In this document: positions 7,777 through 15,656 of the stretch, in pieces | Layout: each line of letters begins with the position of its first letter | Position numbering within the stretch: the stretch's first letter is position 1 | Made by a program: the position numbers and the translations under genes | NCBI GenBank assembly: GCA_030532825.1 | Contig: JAUNKK010000025.1 | Span: 1 to 33,758 of the forward strand | Source of the DNA: Propionibacteriaceae bacterium | GTDB taxonomy: Bacteria > Actinomycetota > Actinomycetes > Propionibacteriales > Propionibacteriaceae | Direction of reading: 5' to 3' | Length of the DNA stretch: 33,758 bases | The notes under the pieces: generated by a model | Databases searched by the model: none | What the model was told of the DNA's origin: nothing | The model's input: only the letters and a program-made list of their open reading frames with translations

Positions 7777-8375
7777 GGGCGGCGCTTGACGGGGGCGCCA
7801 TCACCCGGCTAGGCCAATTCGGCCGTGCGCCCGGCGACACCCGGCAGGCTGCGGTGCTGATGTTGCTGAGCGATGAACCAGATCCGTGTGTGCTGTTCAC
7901 AGAGCGCGCCGGGGGGTTGCGCAGCCACCCCGGGCAGATCTCGTTTCCCGGCGGCGGAGCCGAGCCGGGGGAGGCGCCAGCCGAGACGGCGCTCCGGGAA
8001 GCCCACGAAGAGGTTGGCCTTGACGCGGGGCTGGTGACGGTGCTCGGGACACTGCCGACGGCCTGGGTGCCGGTCAGCGGCTACGAAGTGACCCCCGTCG
8101 TCGGTTCCTGGGCGCAGGCCGAGCCGCTGCGGCCGGTGAACAGCGGGGAAGTCGCGGATGTGCTGCAACTACGGGTGTCCGAGTTGAGCGCCCCCGAACA
8201 CCGCGTCGTCGCGACGATTCCCGGGGACTACCGGGGCCCGGGATTTCGGCTGGGCGACTGGTTCATCTGGGGCATGACCGCCCACCTACTGGACGTCCTG
8301 CTGCGGGTCGCTGGTTGGGAGCGCTCCTGGGAGCCCCGCGAAACTCCCGTCCCCCAGCGTTTTCTACGCGACTAA
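7755..8375 (+). CDS. NUDIX hydrolase, CoA pyrophosphatase type
   Basis: The protein (206 residues from GTG 7755) contains the CoA-pyrophosphatase signature just ahead of the Nudix box: LFTERAGGLRSHPGQISFPG. The Nudix box itself follows (GAEPGEAPAETALREAHEEV, then GL), with the full Glu set for metal binding. These enzymes cleave CoA or its derivatives to 4'-phosphopantetheine and 3',5'-ADP. GTG 7755 is preferred because GGAGG lies 5 bases upstream; ATG 7737 would add six residues. The start is inside nth, so the two are co-expressed. The last codons form the left arm of a long terminator hairpin. Confidence 0.88.
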   Translation: MSQLDSLRAALDGGAITRLGQFGRAPGDTRQAAVLMLLSDEPDPCVLFTERAGGLRSHPGQISFPGGGAEPGEAPAETALREAHEEVGLDAGLVTVLGTLPTAWVPVSGYEVTPVVGSWAQAEPLRPVNSGEVADVLQLRVSELSAPEHRVVATIPGDYRGPGFRLGDWFIWGMTAHLLDVLLRVAGWERSWEPRETPVPQRFLRD

Positions 8376-8393
8376 ACGCTGGGGGACGGGGGT
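8343..8393. terminator. Long hairpin terminator between convergent NUDIX and holin-like genes
   Basis: Bases 8346-8362 and 8374-8390 form a perfect 17-bp stem around an 11-base loop, and it extends to about 20 bp with one G-U pair. The left arm is NUDIX coding sequence, and the NUDIX stop (8373-8375) spans the loop/right-arm junction. The holin-like gene stops at 8393. There is no T-tract, so action on both strands is inferred from position and strength. Confidence 0.7.
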
Positions 8394-8854
8394 TAGGCCT
8401 GCGGCTCCGGGGCCGTGGACTCGGGGAGGACAACCGGTAGGTGTGGGACCGCCTGGCCCGAGGCGGCGTCGGTCAGCGCGATGAAGGTGGCCTTGGCCTC
8501 CGCGATGGTGGCCTCCGGGGCCTTCACACGCCTGAACCGTTTGCGGGCTAGGAGCGCCAGCACCGCGGCGATTGCGAAGGAGACAACCGCACCCAGCAGG
8601 AACCCCAAGGTGAATGAGCCAAGCAGACCGATGCCCGTGAAGGTGTCGAGCAACCAGCCGATGCCGAAGCCGAACGTGACTACCAGCATCCAGACGGCGT
8701 GTAGCAGGAAAGTCGACGCGCCAGCTACGTAGGCCGACCCGATGCCGGCCTGCTTCGCCGACGGGATGATCTCGGCCTTGGCCAGCTCGGACTCGCGCTC
8801 AACGAAGTCCAGCAGAGCGTCGCGGAGCAGCTGGAACGGGGTGGGGGGCATCAT
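8393..8854 (-). CDS. Actinobacterial holin-X type membrane protein (Phage_holin_3_6)
   Basis: The 153-residue protein starts with a charged helix (LLRDALLDFVERESELAKAE). Two long hydrophobic segments follow (about 40-70: GSAYVAGASTFLLHAVWMLV and onward; about 78-110: LLGSFTLGFLLGAVVSFAIA and onward), then a basic loop and an acidic Pro-rich tail. This matches the putative actinobacterial holin-X family, encoded in many actinobacterial chromosomes outside prophages and of unknown function; nothing here suggests phage lysis. The sequence has tandem ATGs: the second (8851) is better spaced from the AGGA upstream. The nth/NUDIX/holin-like order matches mycobacteria as I recall it. Confidence 0.78.
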   Translation of the reverse strand: MMPPTPFQLLRDALLDFVERESELAKAEIIPSAKQAGIGSAYVAGASTFLLHAVWMLVVTFGFGIGWLLDTFTGIGLLGSFTLGFLLGAVVSFAIAAVLALLARKRFRRVKAPEATIAEAKATFIALTDAASGQAVPHLPVVLPESTAPEPQA

Positions 8855-8928
8855 CTTCCTTTCGTTTCCAGCCGACGAGCGGCGGGGGCGGGTGGTCCTA
8901 CCTTACGCATCGACCATAGTCACCCTTC

Positions 8929-8942
8929 AGCGTGGGCACGCT
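8929..8942 (-). terminator. Weak hairpin at the end of the methyltransferase gene
   Basis: AGCGT-GGGC-ACGCT (8929-8942) overlaps the TAG of the upstream minus-strand gene. It is a 5-bp stem with no T-tract, so termination is uncertain. Confidence 0.25.
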
Positions 8943-9684
8943 ACATGTCGATTTTGATGCCGGTATCGGGGAGGGAGACGGGGGCGGTTAACTCGTCGTG
9001 ATCCACCCAAGCCCGCCAGCCCAGCAGCTGGAACGGCAGCCGCAGGTTGTCGCCGGGGCGCACGGCGGAATCGAAGAGTTCCTGCACCTCCTCGGAGAGT
9101 CGCTGCTTCTGGGTTTCCGACAGGCGACGAGACAGGGGCTGGGCGGCGACGAGATCCTGCAGGGCATCCAGGGTGATGGTCTGCCAGATCCGGAAGGCGC
9201 GGTGCTCGACCTCCGGGAAATACTTCGAGGCGGTGACGGCCGCCATGGAGTCATGCCCATAGTCGCCACGCATCGCCATGGGGTCGTAGTGGCGCAGCAG
9301 CGCCGTCAGACGGCGGACCCACGGGACGGAGTCGTCGCGCACCAGGTAGGAAGCCGAGAAGCAGCCGCCGGGACGTAACACCCTGGCCACCTCGCTCAGT
9401 GTCGGGGCGGCATCGAAGAGGTGGAATGACTGGTGGGTGAAAACCACGTCGAACTGGCAAGGGTCGACGGGGATGGCCTCGGCACGTGCCCACACGGGGG
9501 TGATGCCTTCGATAGCCCGCAGCCGACCGATCTCCCTGGTGGTGTGGGCCATGGCGAAGATCGTGTGCCCTGCCTCGGCGAGACGACGGGGCAGCAGGCT
9601 GCTCCCGAAGGTCAGCCCGCGCACGCCTGGCCAGACGGCAAGCCAGGCGAGGGCTTCGGGTGGCAGGGGGTTGGTGTTGGTCAT
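8941..9684 (-). CDS. Class I SAM-methyltransferase-like protein with degenerate cofactor motifs
   Basis: The 247-residue protein has the methyltransferase 11-type topology. CQFDVVFTHQSFHLFDA (near 80) is the post-motif II strand and helix, and ARVLRPGGCFSASYLV (near 105) is the typical motif III/IV region. However, where motif I should read as a D-x-G-x-G loop it has VRGLTFGSSLLPRRLAEAG, and the following strand lacks the acidic residue that binds the SAM ribose (TIFAMAHTT). It may bind SAM weakly or be a non-catalytic relative. The ATG has CAGGAAGCG directly upstream. It is divergent from ssd and shares its 98-base upstream region. Substrate unknown. Confidence 0.72.
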   Translation of the reverse strand: MTNTNPLPPEALAWLAVWPGVRGLTFGSSLLPRRLAEAGHTIFAMAHTTREIGRLRAIEGITPVWARAEAIPVDPCQFDVVFTHQSFHLFDAAPTLSEVARVLRPGGCFSASYLVRDDSVPWVRRLTALLRHYDPMAMRGDYGHDSMAAVTASKYFPEVEHRAFRIWQTITLDALQDLVAAQPLSRRLSETQKQRLSEEVQELFDSAVRPGDNLRLPFQLLGWRAWVDHDELTAPVSLPDTGIKIDM

Positions 9685-9723
9685 CGCTTCCTGAGGTCGC
9701 TGGGTTGGGCTGTGCGGATCGGG

Positions 9724-9732
9724 TTATCCACA
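9724..9732 (+). promoter_or_regulatory. Consensus DnaA box upstream of ssd
   Basis: TTATCCACA is an exact match to the bacterial DnaA box consensus. A second related sequence, TTATCGATT (9736-9744), follows in the same orientation 12 bases later. Both lie between the divergent methyltransferase and ssd genes. Regulation by DnaA is inference; a single box is not an origin. Confidence 0.5.
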
Positions 9733-9770
9733 GAGTTATCGATTTTTAGTGGCTCTGGCCGTGGCGTTCC

Positions 9771-9782
9771 CACAGTGTAGGT
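9771..9782 (+). promoter_or_regulatory. Putative -10 element for a leaderless ssd-tad transcript
   Basis: CACAGT (9771-9776) ends 6 bases before GTG 9783 and no Shine-Dalgarno is present. The same hexamer with the same spacing stands before the methyltransferase gene at 18408. Confidence 0.4.
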
Positions 9783-10805
9783 GTGAACACCTTGGAGAGT
9801 ACCGCCCCCTTGCTCGTGACGCGGGACGCCGCGCTTGTGGATTCCGTGCAGGCAACAGCTTTGGCGCTTGGCGTGGAATTGGCGGTGGTGGCGGACCGGG
9901 AGGAACTGCGGCATCGCTGGCCGGAGGCCCCGCTGCGGCTCGTCGGTCCGGATGTGTCGGCGCGGGCGGCGGTTTTCGATGGTGGGCCCGGCACGTGGGC
10001 GGTCGGTTTTGACCAGGCGCAGTTGCTGCGCGCCTCGGCTGAGTTGGGGGCACCCGCCCTGCAACTGCCCGATGCGTCGTCGCGCCTGGCGGAGGTGCTG
10101 GCCGACTGCGCGCTGGGGCAGAGCGCAGCCCAGGTGGTGGCGGTCATGGGGGCTTCGGGCGGGCTGGGGGTGAGTTCTTTGGCGGTGGCGCTGGCCACGC
10201 GCGCCGCGGAGGCAGGGCTGCGGGCGGCCGCCATTGAGCTGGCGCCCTGTGGCGGTGGCCTGGACCTGCTTTTCGGTGCTGAAACCCAACCCGGCATGAC
10301 CTGGGATGACCTGAGCCACGCCGCCGGGGAGGTGGGGGACCTCGGGCCCCATCTCATCACCGCGCAGCGGGTGACGGTGCTGGCGCTGGGACGGCAGCAG
10401 GCGGCTCACCCCGACGAGGCCGCCGTCGCGGCAGTGCTGCGATCAATGGAACGCAGCCACGATTTCGTGGTGGTCGACGCCGGCGATGGGGCCTGGCTCG
10501 GGGCACTGGGGCGGCGGATCACGCCGCTGCTGATGGTTGGCGCCGACGTTCACAGCGTCGCCGCGGCCCGGATGCGCGCCGAGCGGCTGGGACTCGTGGG
10601 AGCCCTCCTCGTCGTGCGCGTCGCCAAAGGACGCAGCCTGCCCGGCCCGCTCGTGGCGGAGGCGTTAGGGCTGCCGCTCGTCGGGATCATTCGGCAGGAC
10701 CCCCGGGTGCCGCGTCTGGCCGCCCAGGGCGGCAGCGTCGGCTCCCGGCAAGCCACCCGGCTGCGCGCCGACTCCACCCGGCTCTTGAAGGAGGTGCGCC
10801 GCTGA
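9783..10805 (+). CDS. ssd: Septum-site-determining/TadZ-like P-loop protein
   Basis: The 340-residue protein matches the actinobacterial Ssd (TadZ/CpaE-like) layout. A receiver-like N-terminal domain (about 1-110) is followed by a MinD/ParA-type ATPase fold (about 115-335). Visible elements are AQVVAVMGASGGLGVSSLAV near 115-135 at the P-loop, SHDFVVVDAGDG near 225 (Walker B strand) and LGLPLVGIIRQDPRVPRLAA near 295. The P-loop lacks both Lys residues of the deviant Walker A, so ATP hydrolysis is doubtful. TadZ proteins place the Tad pilus machine at the cell pole; Ssd of mycobacteria is reported to affect septation. The stop overlaps the tadA ATG (TGATG), so the two are coupled. Confidence 0.85.
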   Translation: MNTLESTAPLLVTRDAALVDSVQATALALGVELAVVADREELRHRWPEAPLRLVGPDVSARAAVFDGGPGTWAVGFDQAQLLRASAELGAPALQLPDASSRLAEVLADCALGQSAAQVVAVMGASGGLGVSSLAVALATRAAEAGLRAAAIELAPCGGGLDLLFGAETQPGMTWDDLSHAAGEVGDLGPHLITAQRVTVLALGRQQAAHPDEAAVAAVLRSMERSHDFVVVDAGDGAWLGALGRRITPLLMVGADVHSVAAARMRAERLGLVGALLVVRVAKGRSLPGPLVAEALGLPLVGIIRQDPRVPRLAAQGGSVGSRQATRLRADSTRLLKEVRR

Positions 10806-11944
10806 TGCTGGACGAACTGCAAAGCCGGCTAGGGCGGCTGGGTCGCAGCTACACGGCCGCTGACGTCGCGGTTGCCATGCGCGGCATGGGTTTGGTGGTC
10901 ACCGATGCCGGGCTCCGTGACGCCATGGACCAGCTGCGGCGGCACTCCGTTGGAGCCGGCCCGCTGGAGGAACTGCTGCGGGAGCCCGGGGTTTCGGACG
11001 TGCTGGTCAACGGCCCGGAGGCCGTGTTCGTTGACCGGGGCGCGGGCCTGGAACCCGTGGACATGTGCTTCGCCGACGACGAAGCTGTGCGTCGGCTAGC
11101 TATCCGGCTGGCGGCCACCGCGGGCCGCCGTCTTGATGACGCCCAGCCGTTCGTTGACGGCCGCTTGCCTGGGGGAGTCCGGCTGCACGCGGTGCTGGCT
11201 CCCCTGGCCAGCCCCGGCACGTGCCTGTCGCTTCGGGTGCCCGCCGCCGTCCCCCTGAGCCTGACGGAACTGCACCGGGCCGGATCGCTGACGCAGATCG
11301 GCTTGGAGCTGTGCCGCCGGGTGATCGCGCTCAAGGTGCCGTTCCTGATCTCCGGGGGCACGGGAACCGGCAAGACCACTTTGCTGGCGGCGCTGCTGGC
11401 GGAGGTGCCAGCCCGCGAGCGCATCGTTGTGGTTGAGGATGCCCGGGAACTGAACCCAAGGCATCCGCACTGCGTACGGATGGAAGGGCGGCCCCCGAAC
11501 AACGAGGGTGTTGGAGCCATCACCTTGACCACTTTGGTGCGTCAGGCGCTGCGGATGCGGCCCGATCGGGTGGTGCTGGGCGAGGTGCGCGGCGGCGAAT
11601 TAACCGACCTGCTGACTGCCCTCAACACTGGCCACGAGGGCGGCTGCGGTACCGTTCACGCCAACTCCGTCGCCGATGTGCCAGCCCGGCTGGAGGCGCT
11701 GGCGGCCTTGGGAGGGCTGGGGCGTGAGGCCTGCCACGCGCAACTTGCTGCGGCGCTGCGCCTCGTCCTCCACCTGCGGCGAGGCAGCGATGGCCGCCGC
11801 TGGCTGGCGGAGATCGGGGCTTTCCAGCGCGACCCCGACGGCCTGGTCCAGATCCTCACGGCCGTAACCTTCGCCGACGGCGCGGAAACCTGGGGGCCGG
11901 GGGCTCCGCTGGTGCGCCAGTGGCTGGGGTGGGACGGATGCTAG
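10805..11944 (+). CDS. tadA: Tad pilus assembly ATPase TadA (CpaF family)
   Basis: TadA is the hexameric type II/IV secretion-superfamily ATPase that powers Tad pilus extension and retraction at the cytoplasmic face of the membrane. The 379-residue protein has an N-terminal domain with DVLVNGPEAVFVDRGAGLE near 62-80. Walker A follows at 184-192 (GGTGTGKTT), then the Asp box near 207 (VVVEDARELN), Walker B near 255 (RPDRVVLGEVRGGE) and the His box near 275 (LNTGHEGGCGTVHANS). All catalytic motifs are intact. It overlaps ssd by 1 base and tadB by 7. No secretin or outer-membrane genes are present, as expected in a monoderm. Confidence 0.94.
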   Translation: MLDELQSRLGRLGRSYTAADVAVAMRGMGLVVTDAGLRDAMDQLRRHSVGAGPLEELLREPGVSDVLVNGPEAVFVDRGAGLEPVDMCFADDEAVRRLAIRLAATAGRRLDDAQPFVDGRLPGGVRLHAVLAPLASPGTCLSLRVPAAVPLSLTELHRAGSLTQIGLELCRRVIALKVPFLISGGTGTGKTTLLAALLAEVPARERIVVVEDARELNPRHPHCVRMEGRPPNNEGVGAITLTTLVRQALRMRPDRVVLGEVRGGELTDLLTALNTGHEGGCGTVHANSVADVPARLEALAALGGLGREACHAQLAAALRLVLHLRRGSDGRRWLAEIGAFQRDPDGLVQILTAVTFADGAETWGPGAPLVRQWLGWDGC

Positions 11945-12735
11945 GGGCGGTGCTGGCGGCCCTAGCAGTCGCCGTGTTGGTGGGCCCACCGCCCAGCCTG
12001 GAGCGACTGGGCAGCGGGATGGGGTCGCGCCTGAACCACGGGACCGGGACAACTGCCCGGCCTGGCTGGTCCAAAGCCGTGGGGCTGATTGTGGCCGCGC
12101 TGGCAGCGCTCGGCATGGTGTTCGGGCTCGCCGCTGCCGGGTGGGCGCTGGTGGCCGTGATCGCGGCTGGAACGGCAGCCTGGGTTGCGACGCGCGCCCA
12201 GGCGGAGCGCCGCTGGCGGGCTCATGCCGACGAGACGGCTCGCGCCACCGTCGGCCTGGCGCTGCTGCTTAGGGCCGGGCAGATCCCCAGCGCCGCTCTC
12301 ACCGAGGTGGCAGCGGACTGCCCGGCACTCGCCCCCGTCGCCACCGCCGCAAACCTCGGAGCCGACGTGCCTCAGGCGTTCCGGGAGGTCGCCGAACAGC
12401 CCGGCCGGGGCGGCCTGCGCCGCGTGGCCGGGGCCTGGCGGGTGGCGGAACGAACCGGCGCGCCCGTCGCCTCCGTGCTGCAGCAGGTGGCGGAGGGGCT
12501 GAGGGCTGAACGCGAGCTGACGGGTCTCGTCGAAGCGGAACTGGCCATGGCTCGCGGCAGCTCTCGGGTTATGGCGGCTTTACCCCTAGGCGCCGTGCTG
12601 CTCGGCACCCTGGCCGGGGCGGATCCCCTAGGGTTCCTGACGCAGAGCCCCTTCGGGCTGGTGCTGGCGCTTGCCGGGGTCACCCTCGCCGCGCTCGGCG
12701 TGGTGTGGACCGAAAAGCTGGCGGCCAGGTCATGA
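11938..12735 (+). CDS. tadB: Tad pilus inner-membrane platform protein TadB
   Basis: The 265-residue protein is a T2SS-F-type membrane platform subunit. It has an N-terminal hydrophobic segment (MLGAVLAALAVAVLVG), a second pair of membrane segments (about 45-85), and a cytoplasmic helical domain (about 95-205) with RATVGLALLLRAGQIPSAAL and ERTGAPVASVLQQVAEGLRA, the repeated pattern of this family. Two C-terminal membrane helices follow (about 208-255). The ATG at 11938 lies inside the end of tadA; the frame extends 6 codons upstream but there is no reason to start earlier. It pairs with TadC downstream to form the platform. Confidence 0.88.
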   Translation: MLGAVLAALAVAVLVGPPPSLERLGSGMGSRLNHGTGTTARPGWSKAVGLIVAALAALGMVFGLAAAGWALVAVIAAGTAAWVATRAQAERRWRAHADETARATVGLALLLRAGQIPSAALTEVAADCPALAPVATAANLGADVPQAFREVAEQPGRGGLRRVAGAWRVAERTGAPVASVLQQVAEGLRAERELTGLVEAELAMARGSSRVMAALPLGAVLLGTLAGADPLGFLTQSPFGLVLALAGVTLAALGVVWTEKLAARS

Positions 12736-13343
12736 GCGCCGCGTTGCTGGCCGGGGCCCTCACCGCTGCGGCAGTGCTGGCTGGGTGGGTGCCGTCGCCG
12801 CTCAGCCGCCTGCAAGCCACCCCGTCGCTGGTTCCGCCGTGGGCGGGTATGGCCTGGGTGTGGCTGCGTCACCAGGTGAGCCGGAAACGCAAGACGGATG
12901 TGGCCGTCGCGCGGGAGCTACCCGAGACCCTGGACTTGCTGGCCTGCTGCCTGGAGGCGGGCTCCCCGATGCCGCAGGCCGTCCAGATCGTCGCCGAGGT
13001 CAGCCCCGACGCCACCGCCGCTGTGCTGCGCGGCGTGATGGCCCAGCTACGGGTTGGGCGTGACGCCCAGGAAGCCTGGCTGAGCTTGGCCGATCACCCC
13101 GACTGGGGGCTGCCTGCCCGCGACGCGGCCCGGTCGGCGCGCTCTGGCACCAGCCTTGTCGAGAGCTTGCGCACCCACGCCGACGAGGCCCGTAGGCGCC
13201 GTCGGGAACGCGAACATCGGCTAGCGCGCGCCGTCGGGGTGAAGTCCGTGCAACCGCTCGTGGTGTGTTTCCTGCCGGCCTTCGTTCTGGTGGGGGTGGT
13301 GCCGCTGGTGGCATCCCTGGTGGGAACGCTCCTGGCCCCGTGA
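12732..13343 (+). CDS. tadC: Tad pilus inner-membrane platform protein TadC
   Basis: The 203-residue protein is the second platform subunit. It has an N-terminal membrane segment (SAALLAGALTAAAVLAGWV), a basic loop (RHQVSRKRKTD), and the T2SS-F helical domain (ELPETLDLLACCLEAGSPMP near 70-90, then SARSGTSLVESLRTHADEA near 135-155). A Arg-rich stretch and a final hydrophobic hairpin (PLVVCFLPAFVLVGVVPLVA and onward) close the protein. It is shorter than proteobacterial TadC, as usual in actinobacteria. The ATG overlaps the tadB stop (ATGA). In mycobacteria the DUF4244 pilin follows directly; here a helicase and a foreign-looking module come between. Confidence 0.88.
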   Translation: MSAALLAGALTAAAVLAGWVPSPLSRLQATPSLVPPWAGMAWVWLRHQVSRKRKTDVAVARELPETLDLLACCLEAGSPMPQAVQIVAEVSPDATAAVLRGVMAQLRVGRDAQEAWLSLADHPDWGLPARDAARSARSGTSLVESLRTHADEARRRRREREHRLARAVGVKSVQPLVVCFLPAFVLVGVVPLVASLVGTLLAP

Positions 13344-13396
13344 CAGCGATGGCGCAACCCATGGCGCGACGGGGCGCGCGAGGCCAACGGTGCTGG

Positions 13397-13409
13397 CAAA
13401 GTTGGGCGG
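13397..13409 (+). promoter_or_regulatory. Putative -10 element for a leaderless helicase transcript
   Basis: CAAAGT (13397-13402) ends 7 bases before GTG 13410, with no Shine-Dalgarno. The 66-base gap after tadC otherwise shows only a short direct repeat of ATGGCGC (13346 and 13359 region). Confidence 0.33.
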
Positions 13410-15656
13410 GTGAAATGGGACTGGGTGCTGGCGGCCGACGAGGCTGTGGCGCAGCGGCGCCGGGAGGCGGCCGCGGGGGTCACCGTAGCCTGGCCCGCCT
13501 GGCTGGACGGCGAGTTCGTCGCCGCGTTTTCAGCGGCTGGGATCAAGCAGCCGTGGCGCCACCAGGTCGAGTTCGCCGAACTAGCCCACGCCAGGCAGCA
13601 CGCCGCGATCTGCACCCCCACGGGATCCGGGAAGTCACTGGCCTATCTCATGCCGATGCTGGCCCGGTTACGTGGCCCGCGACTCTCCAGCGGGCGAGGT
13701 TTCACGCAACGTCGACCCACCGCGCTATACCTCGCGCCTACCAAAGCCCTCGCCCACGACCAGGCCCGTGCGGCAACGCTGTTGGCCCCCGCCAGGGTGC
13801 GGGTCGGGACCCTGGACGGCGACTCCGACGAGGTCGAGCGCCGGTTTGCCCGCGACCACGCCCAGCTGGTGCTCACGAACCCCGACATGCTGCACTATTC
13901 ACTGCTGCCGAACCATCAGCGCTGGTCCACGCTGATCGGCGGACTGACCTACATCATCGTCGACGAGGCCCACCGCTACCAGGGCGTCTTCGGGGCCCAT
14001 GTCGCGCAGGTGTTGCGGCGCCTGCGCCGCCTTGCCGCCTACTACGGTGCCGAACCAACGGTGCTGCTCAGCTCCGCGACCGCGCCGAACGCCGCTGAGT
14101 TTGGCGGGGCGCTGATCGGAGAGGACACCGTCGAGGTGGTGGCAGAGTCGAGCGCCCCCGCCGCGCCGCGCACCGTGGTGCTGTGGCAACCCGCTGTCAA
14201 CCTCAACCACGACACGGCGCGCCTACTGGCGGGGCTGGCCGACGGGGGAGCGCAGACCCTGGCGTTCGTCGCCTCTCGTGCCGGCGCGGAACTGACGAGC
14301 CTGGCCGCGGCAGAACTGGCAACCGACCCGTCGCGCATCGCCTCCTATCGAGGTGGCTACCTGGCGATGGAACGCCGCGAGCTGGAGGCGGGCTTACAGA
14401 CCGGGCAGCTGCGCGGACTGGCCACCACCAACGCCCTTGAGCTGGGCGTCGACATCGCCGGGGTGGAGGCGGTGCTGGTCGCCGGTTTCCCAGGGAGGCT
14501 ATCGGCCTTCTGGCAGCAAGCTGGCCGCGCGGGCCGCGCCGGACAGGAGGCCTTGGTGGTGCTGCTGGCACGCGAGAACCCCCTGGACGCCTATCTGCTG
14601 CAGCACCCAGAGCTGATCTTCGACGTGCCTGTCGAGGCGGCGGTGTGCCACCCCGAGAACCCGCACGTGCTCGGCCCGCACCTGGCCGCCGCCGCTCAGG
14701 AGGTGCCTCTCACTGCGGTTGACACCCGCTGGTTTGGGTCGACGGCGCCCCCATTGATCGCCCAGCTCGTCGCCGGGAAAGTGCTGCGCGACCGTGGAGA
14801 GCGCTGGTTTTGGACCCGGCCCGACCGCGCCGTCGATCACATCAACCTGCGTAGTACCGCGCCGCGGCCGGTTGAGATCGTGGAGCGCGGCACTGGGCAG
14901 GTAGTGGGGGTTGTCGATCCGGAGGCCGCCGACCGTACCGTCCACCCCGGCGCCGTCTACCTGCACCAGGGGCAGTCATTCGTGGTCACGGACCTAGACG
15001 TCACGGAGCGGCAGGCCACTGTCATCCAGGCACGCACCCCCTGGTACACGCAGGCCGAGTTCAGCCGCGATATCAAGGTGCTTCGGAAACTCCAGTCGCG
15101 GCCCCTCGGCGTCACCACCGTCTACTTCGGCGATATCCGCTTGACTTGGCGGGTTACGGGGTACCTCCGGCGCGATGAGACCAGCCACGAGGTGCTCGAC
15201 TCCACCCCGCTGGAATGCGACGAACACTCGCTGACGACCCAGGCCGTGTGGTGGACCGTGCCGGAGAAAACAGCCCGGGCGCTGGGCTGGCCCGCGTTAC
15301 AGCTCGGCGCTGCCGCCCACGCGGCCGAGCACACTGCCATCGGGCTGCTGCCCGCGTTCGCCCCCTGTGACCGCTGGGACATCGGCGGGGTCTCCACCCC
15401 CCTGCACCCAGACACGGGCCAAGCCACGGTGTTCGTGCACGACGGCCTAGCGGGCGGTGCCGGTTTCGCAGCGCGCGCCTACCAGGTCGCCGACCGCTGG
15501 CTGGCGGCGACGCTAGAACGGCTGCGCACCTGCCGCTGCGAAGACGGCTGCCCCGCGTGCATCGTCTCCCCAAAATGCGGCAACGCCAACCAGGTCCTCG
15601 ACAAGAACGGCGCCACGGAACTGCTCACCCGGCTACTGGAGCCAGGGACTGAGTGA
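13410..15656 (+). CDS. DEAH-box helicase with C-terminal DUF1998 zinc module (MrfA-like)
   Basis: The 748-residue superfamily 2 helicase is of the type that sits beside Tad genes in actinobacteria. Motif I is CTPTGSGKS (Lys75), motif II is IIVDEAHRYQ (185-188), motif III is LLSSAT near 230, and motifs IV-VI include FVASRAGAE, TNALELGVDIAG and AFWQQAGRAGRAGQ near 365. The C-terminal DUF1998 domain carries CRCEDGCPACIVSPKCG near 706-722, a zinc-binding Cys cluster also found in Bacillus MrfA, a 3'-5' helicase that acts in mitomycin lesion repair. DNA repair is thus a reasonable inference; a pilus role is not supported by sequence. Its 3' end overlaps the opposite-strand PIN frame by 24 bases. 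Confidence 0.9.
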   Translation: MKWDWVLAADEAVAQRRREAAAGVTVAWPAWLDGEFVAAFSAAGIKQPWRHQVEFAELAHARQHAAICTPTGSGKSLAYLMPMLARLRGPRLSSGRGFTQRRPTALYLAPTKALAHDQARAATLLAPARVRVGTLDGDSDEVERRFARDHAQLVLTNPDMLHYSLLPNHQRWSTLIGGLTYIIVDEAHRYQGVFGAHVAQVLRRLRRLAAYYGAEPTVLLSSATAPNAAEFGGALIGEDTVEVVAESSAPAAPRTVVLWQPAVNLNHDTARLLAGLADGGAQTLAFVASRAGAELTSLAAAELATDPSRIASYRGGYLAMERRELEAGLQTGQLRGLATTNALELGVDIAGVEAVLVAGFPGRLSAFWQQAGRAGRAGQEALVVLLARENPLDAYLLQHPELIFDVPVEAAVCHPENPHVLGPHLAAAAQEVPLTAVDTRWFGSTAPPLIAQLVAGKVLRDRGERWFWTRPDRAVDHINLRSTAPRPVEIVERGTGQVVGVVDPEAADRTVHPGAVYLHQGQSFVVTDLDVTERQATVIQARTPWYTQAEFSRDIKVLRKLQSRPLGVTTVYFGDIRLTWRVTGYLRRDETSHEVLDSTPLECDEHSLTTQAVWWTVPEKTARALGWPALQLGAAAHAAEHTAIGLLPAFAPCDRWDIGGVSTPLHPDTGQATVFVHDGLAGGAGFAARAYQVADRWLAATLERLRTCRCEDGCPACIVSPKCGNANQVLDKNGATELLTRLLEPGTE

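Noticed and set aside
8393-8854. Prophage remnant suggested by the holin-like gene
   Set aside because: No phage genes are near, and this holin-X type is a normal chromosomal gene in actinobacteria with the expected neighbours.
9724-9744. Replication origin
   Set aside because: One exact and one partial DnaA box, no AT-rich unwinding region and no dnaA or dnaN gene nearby; a regulatory site is more likely.
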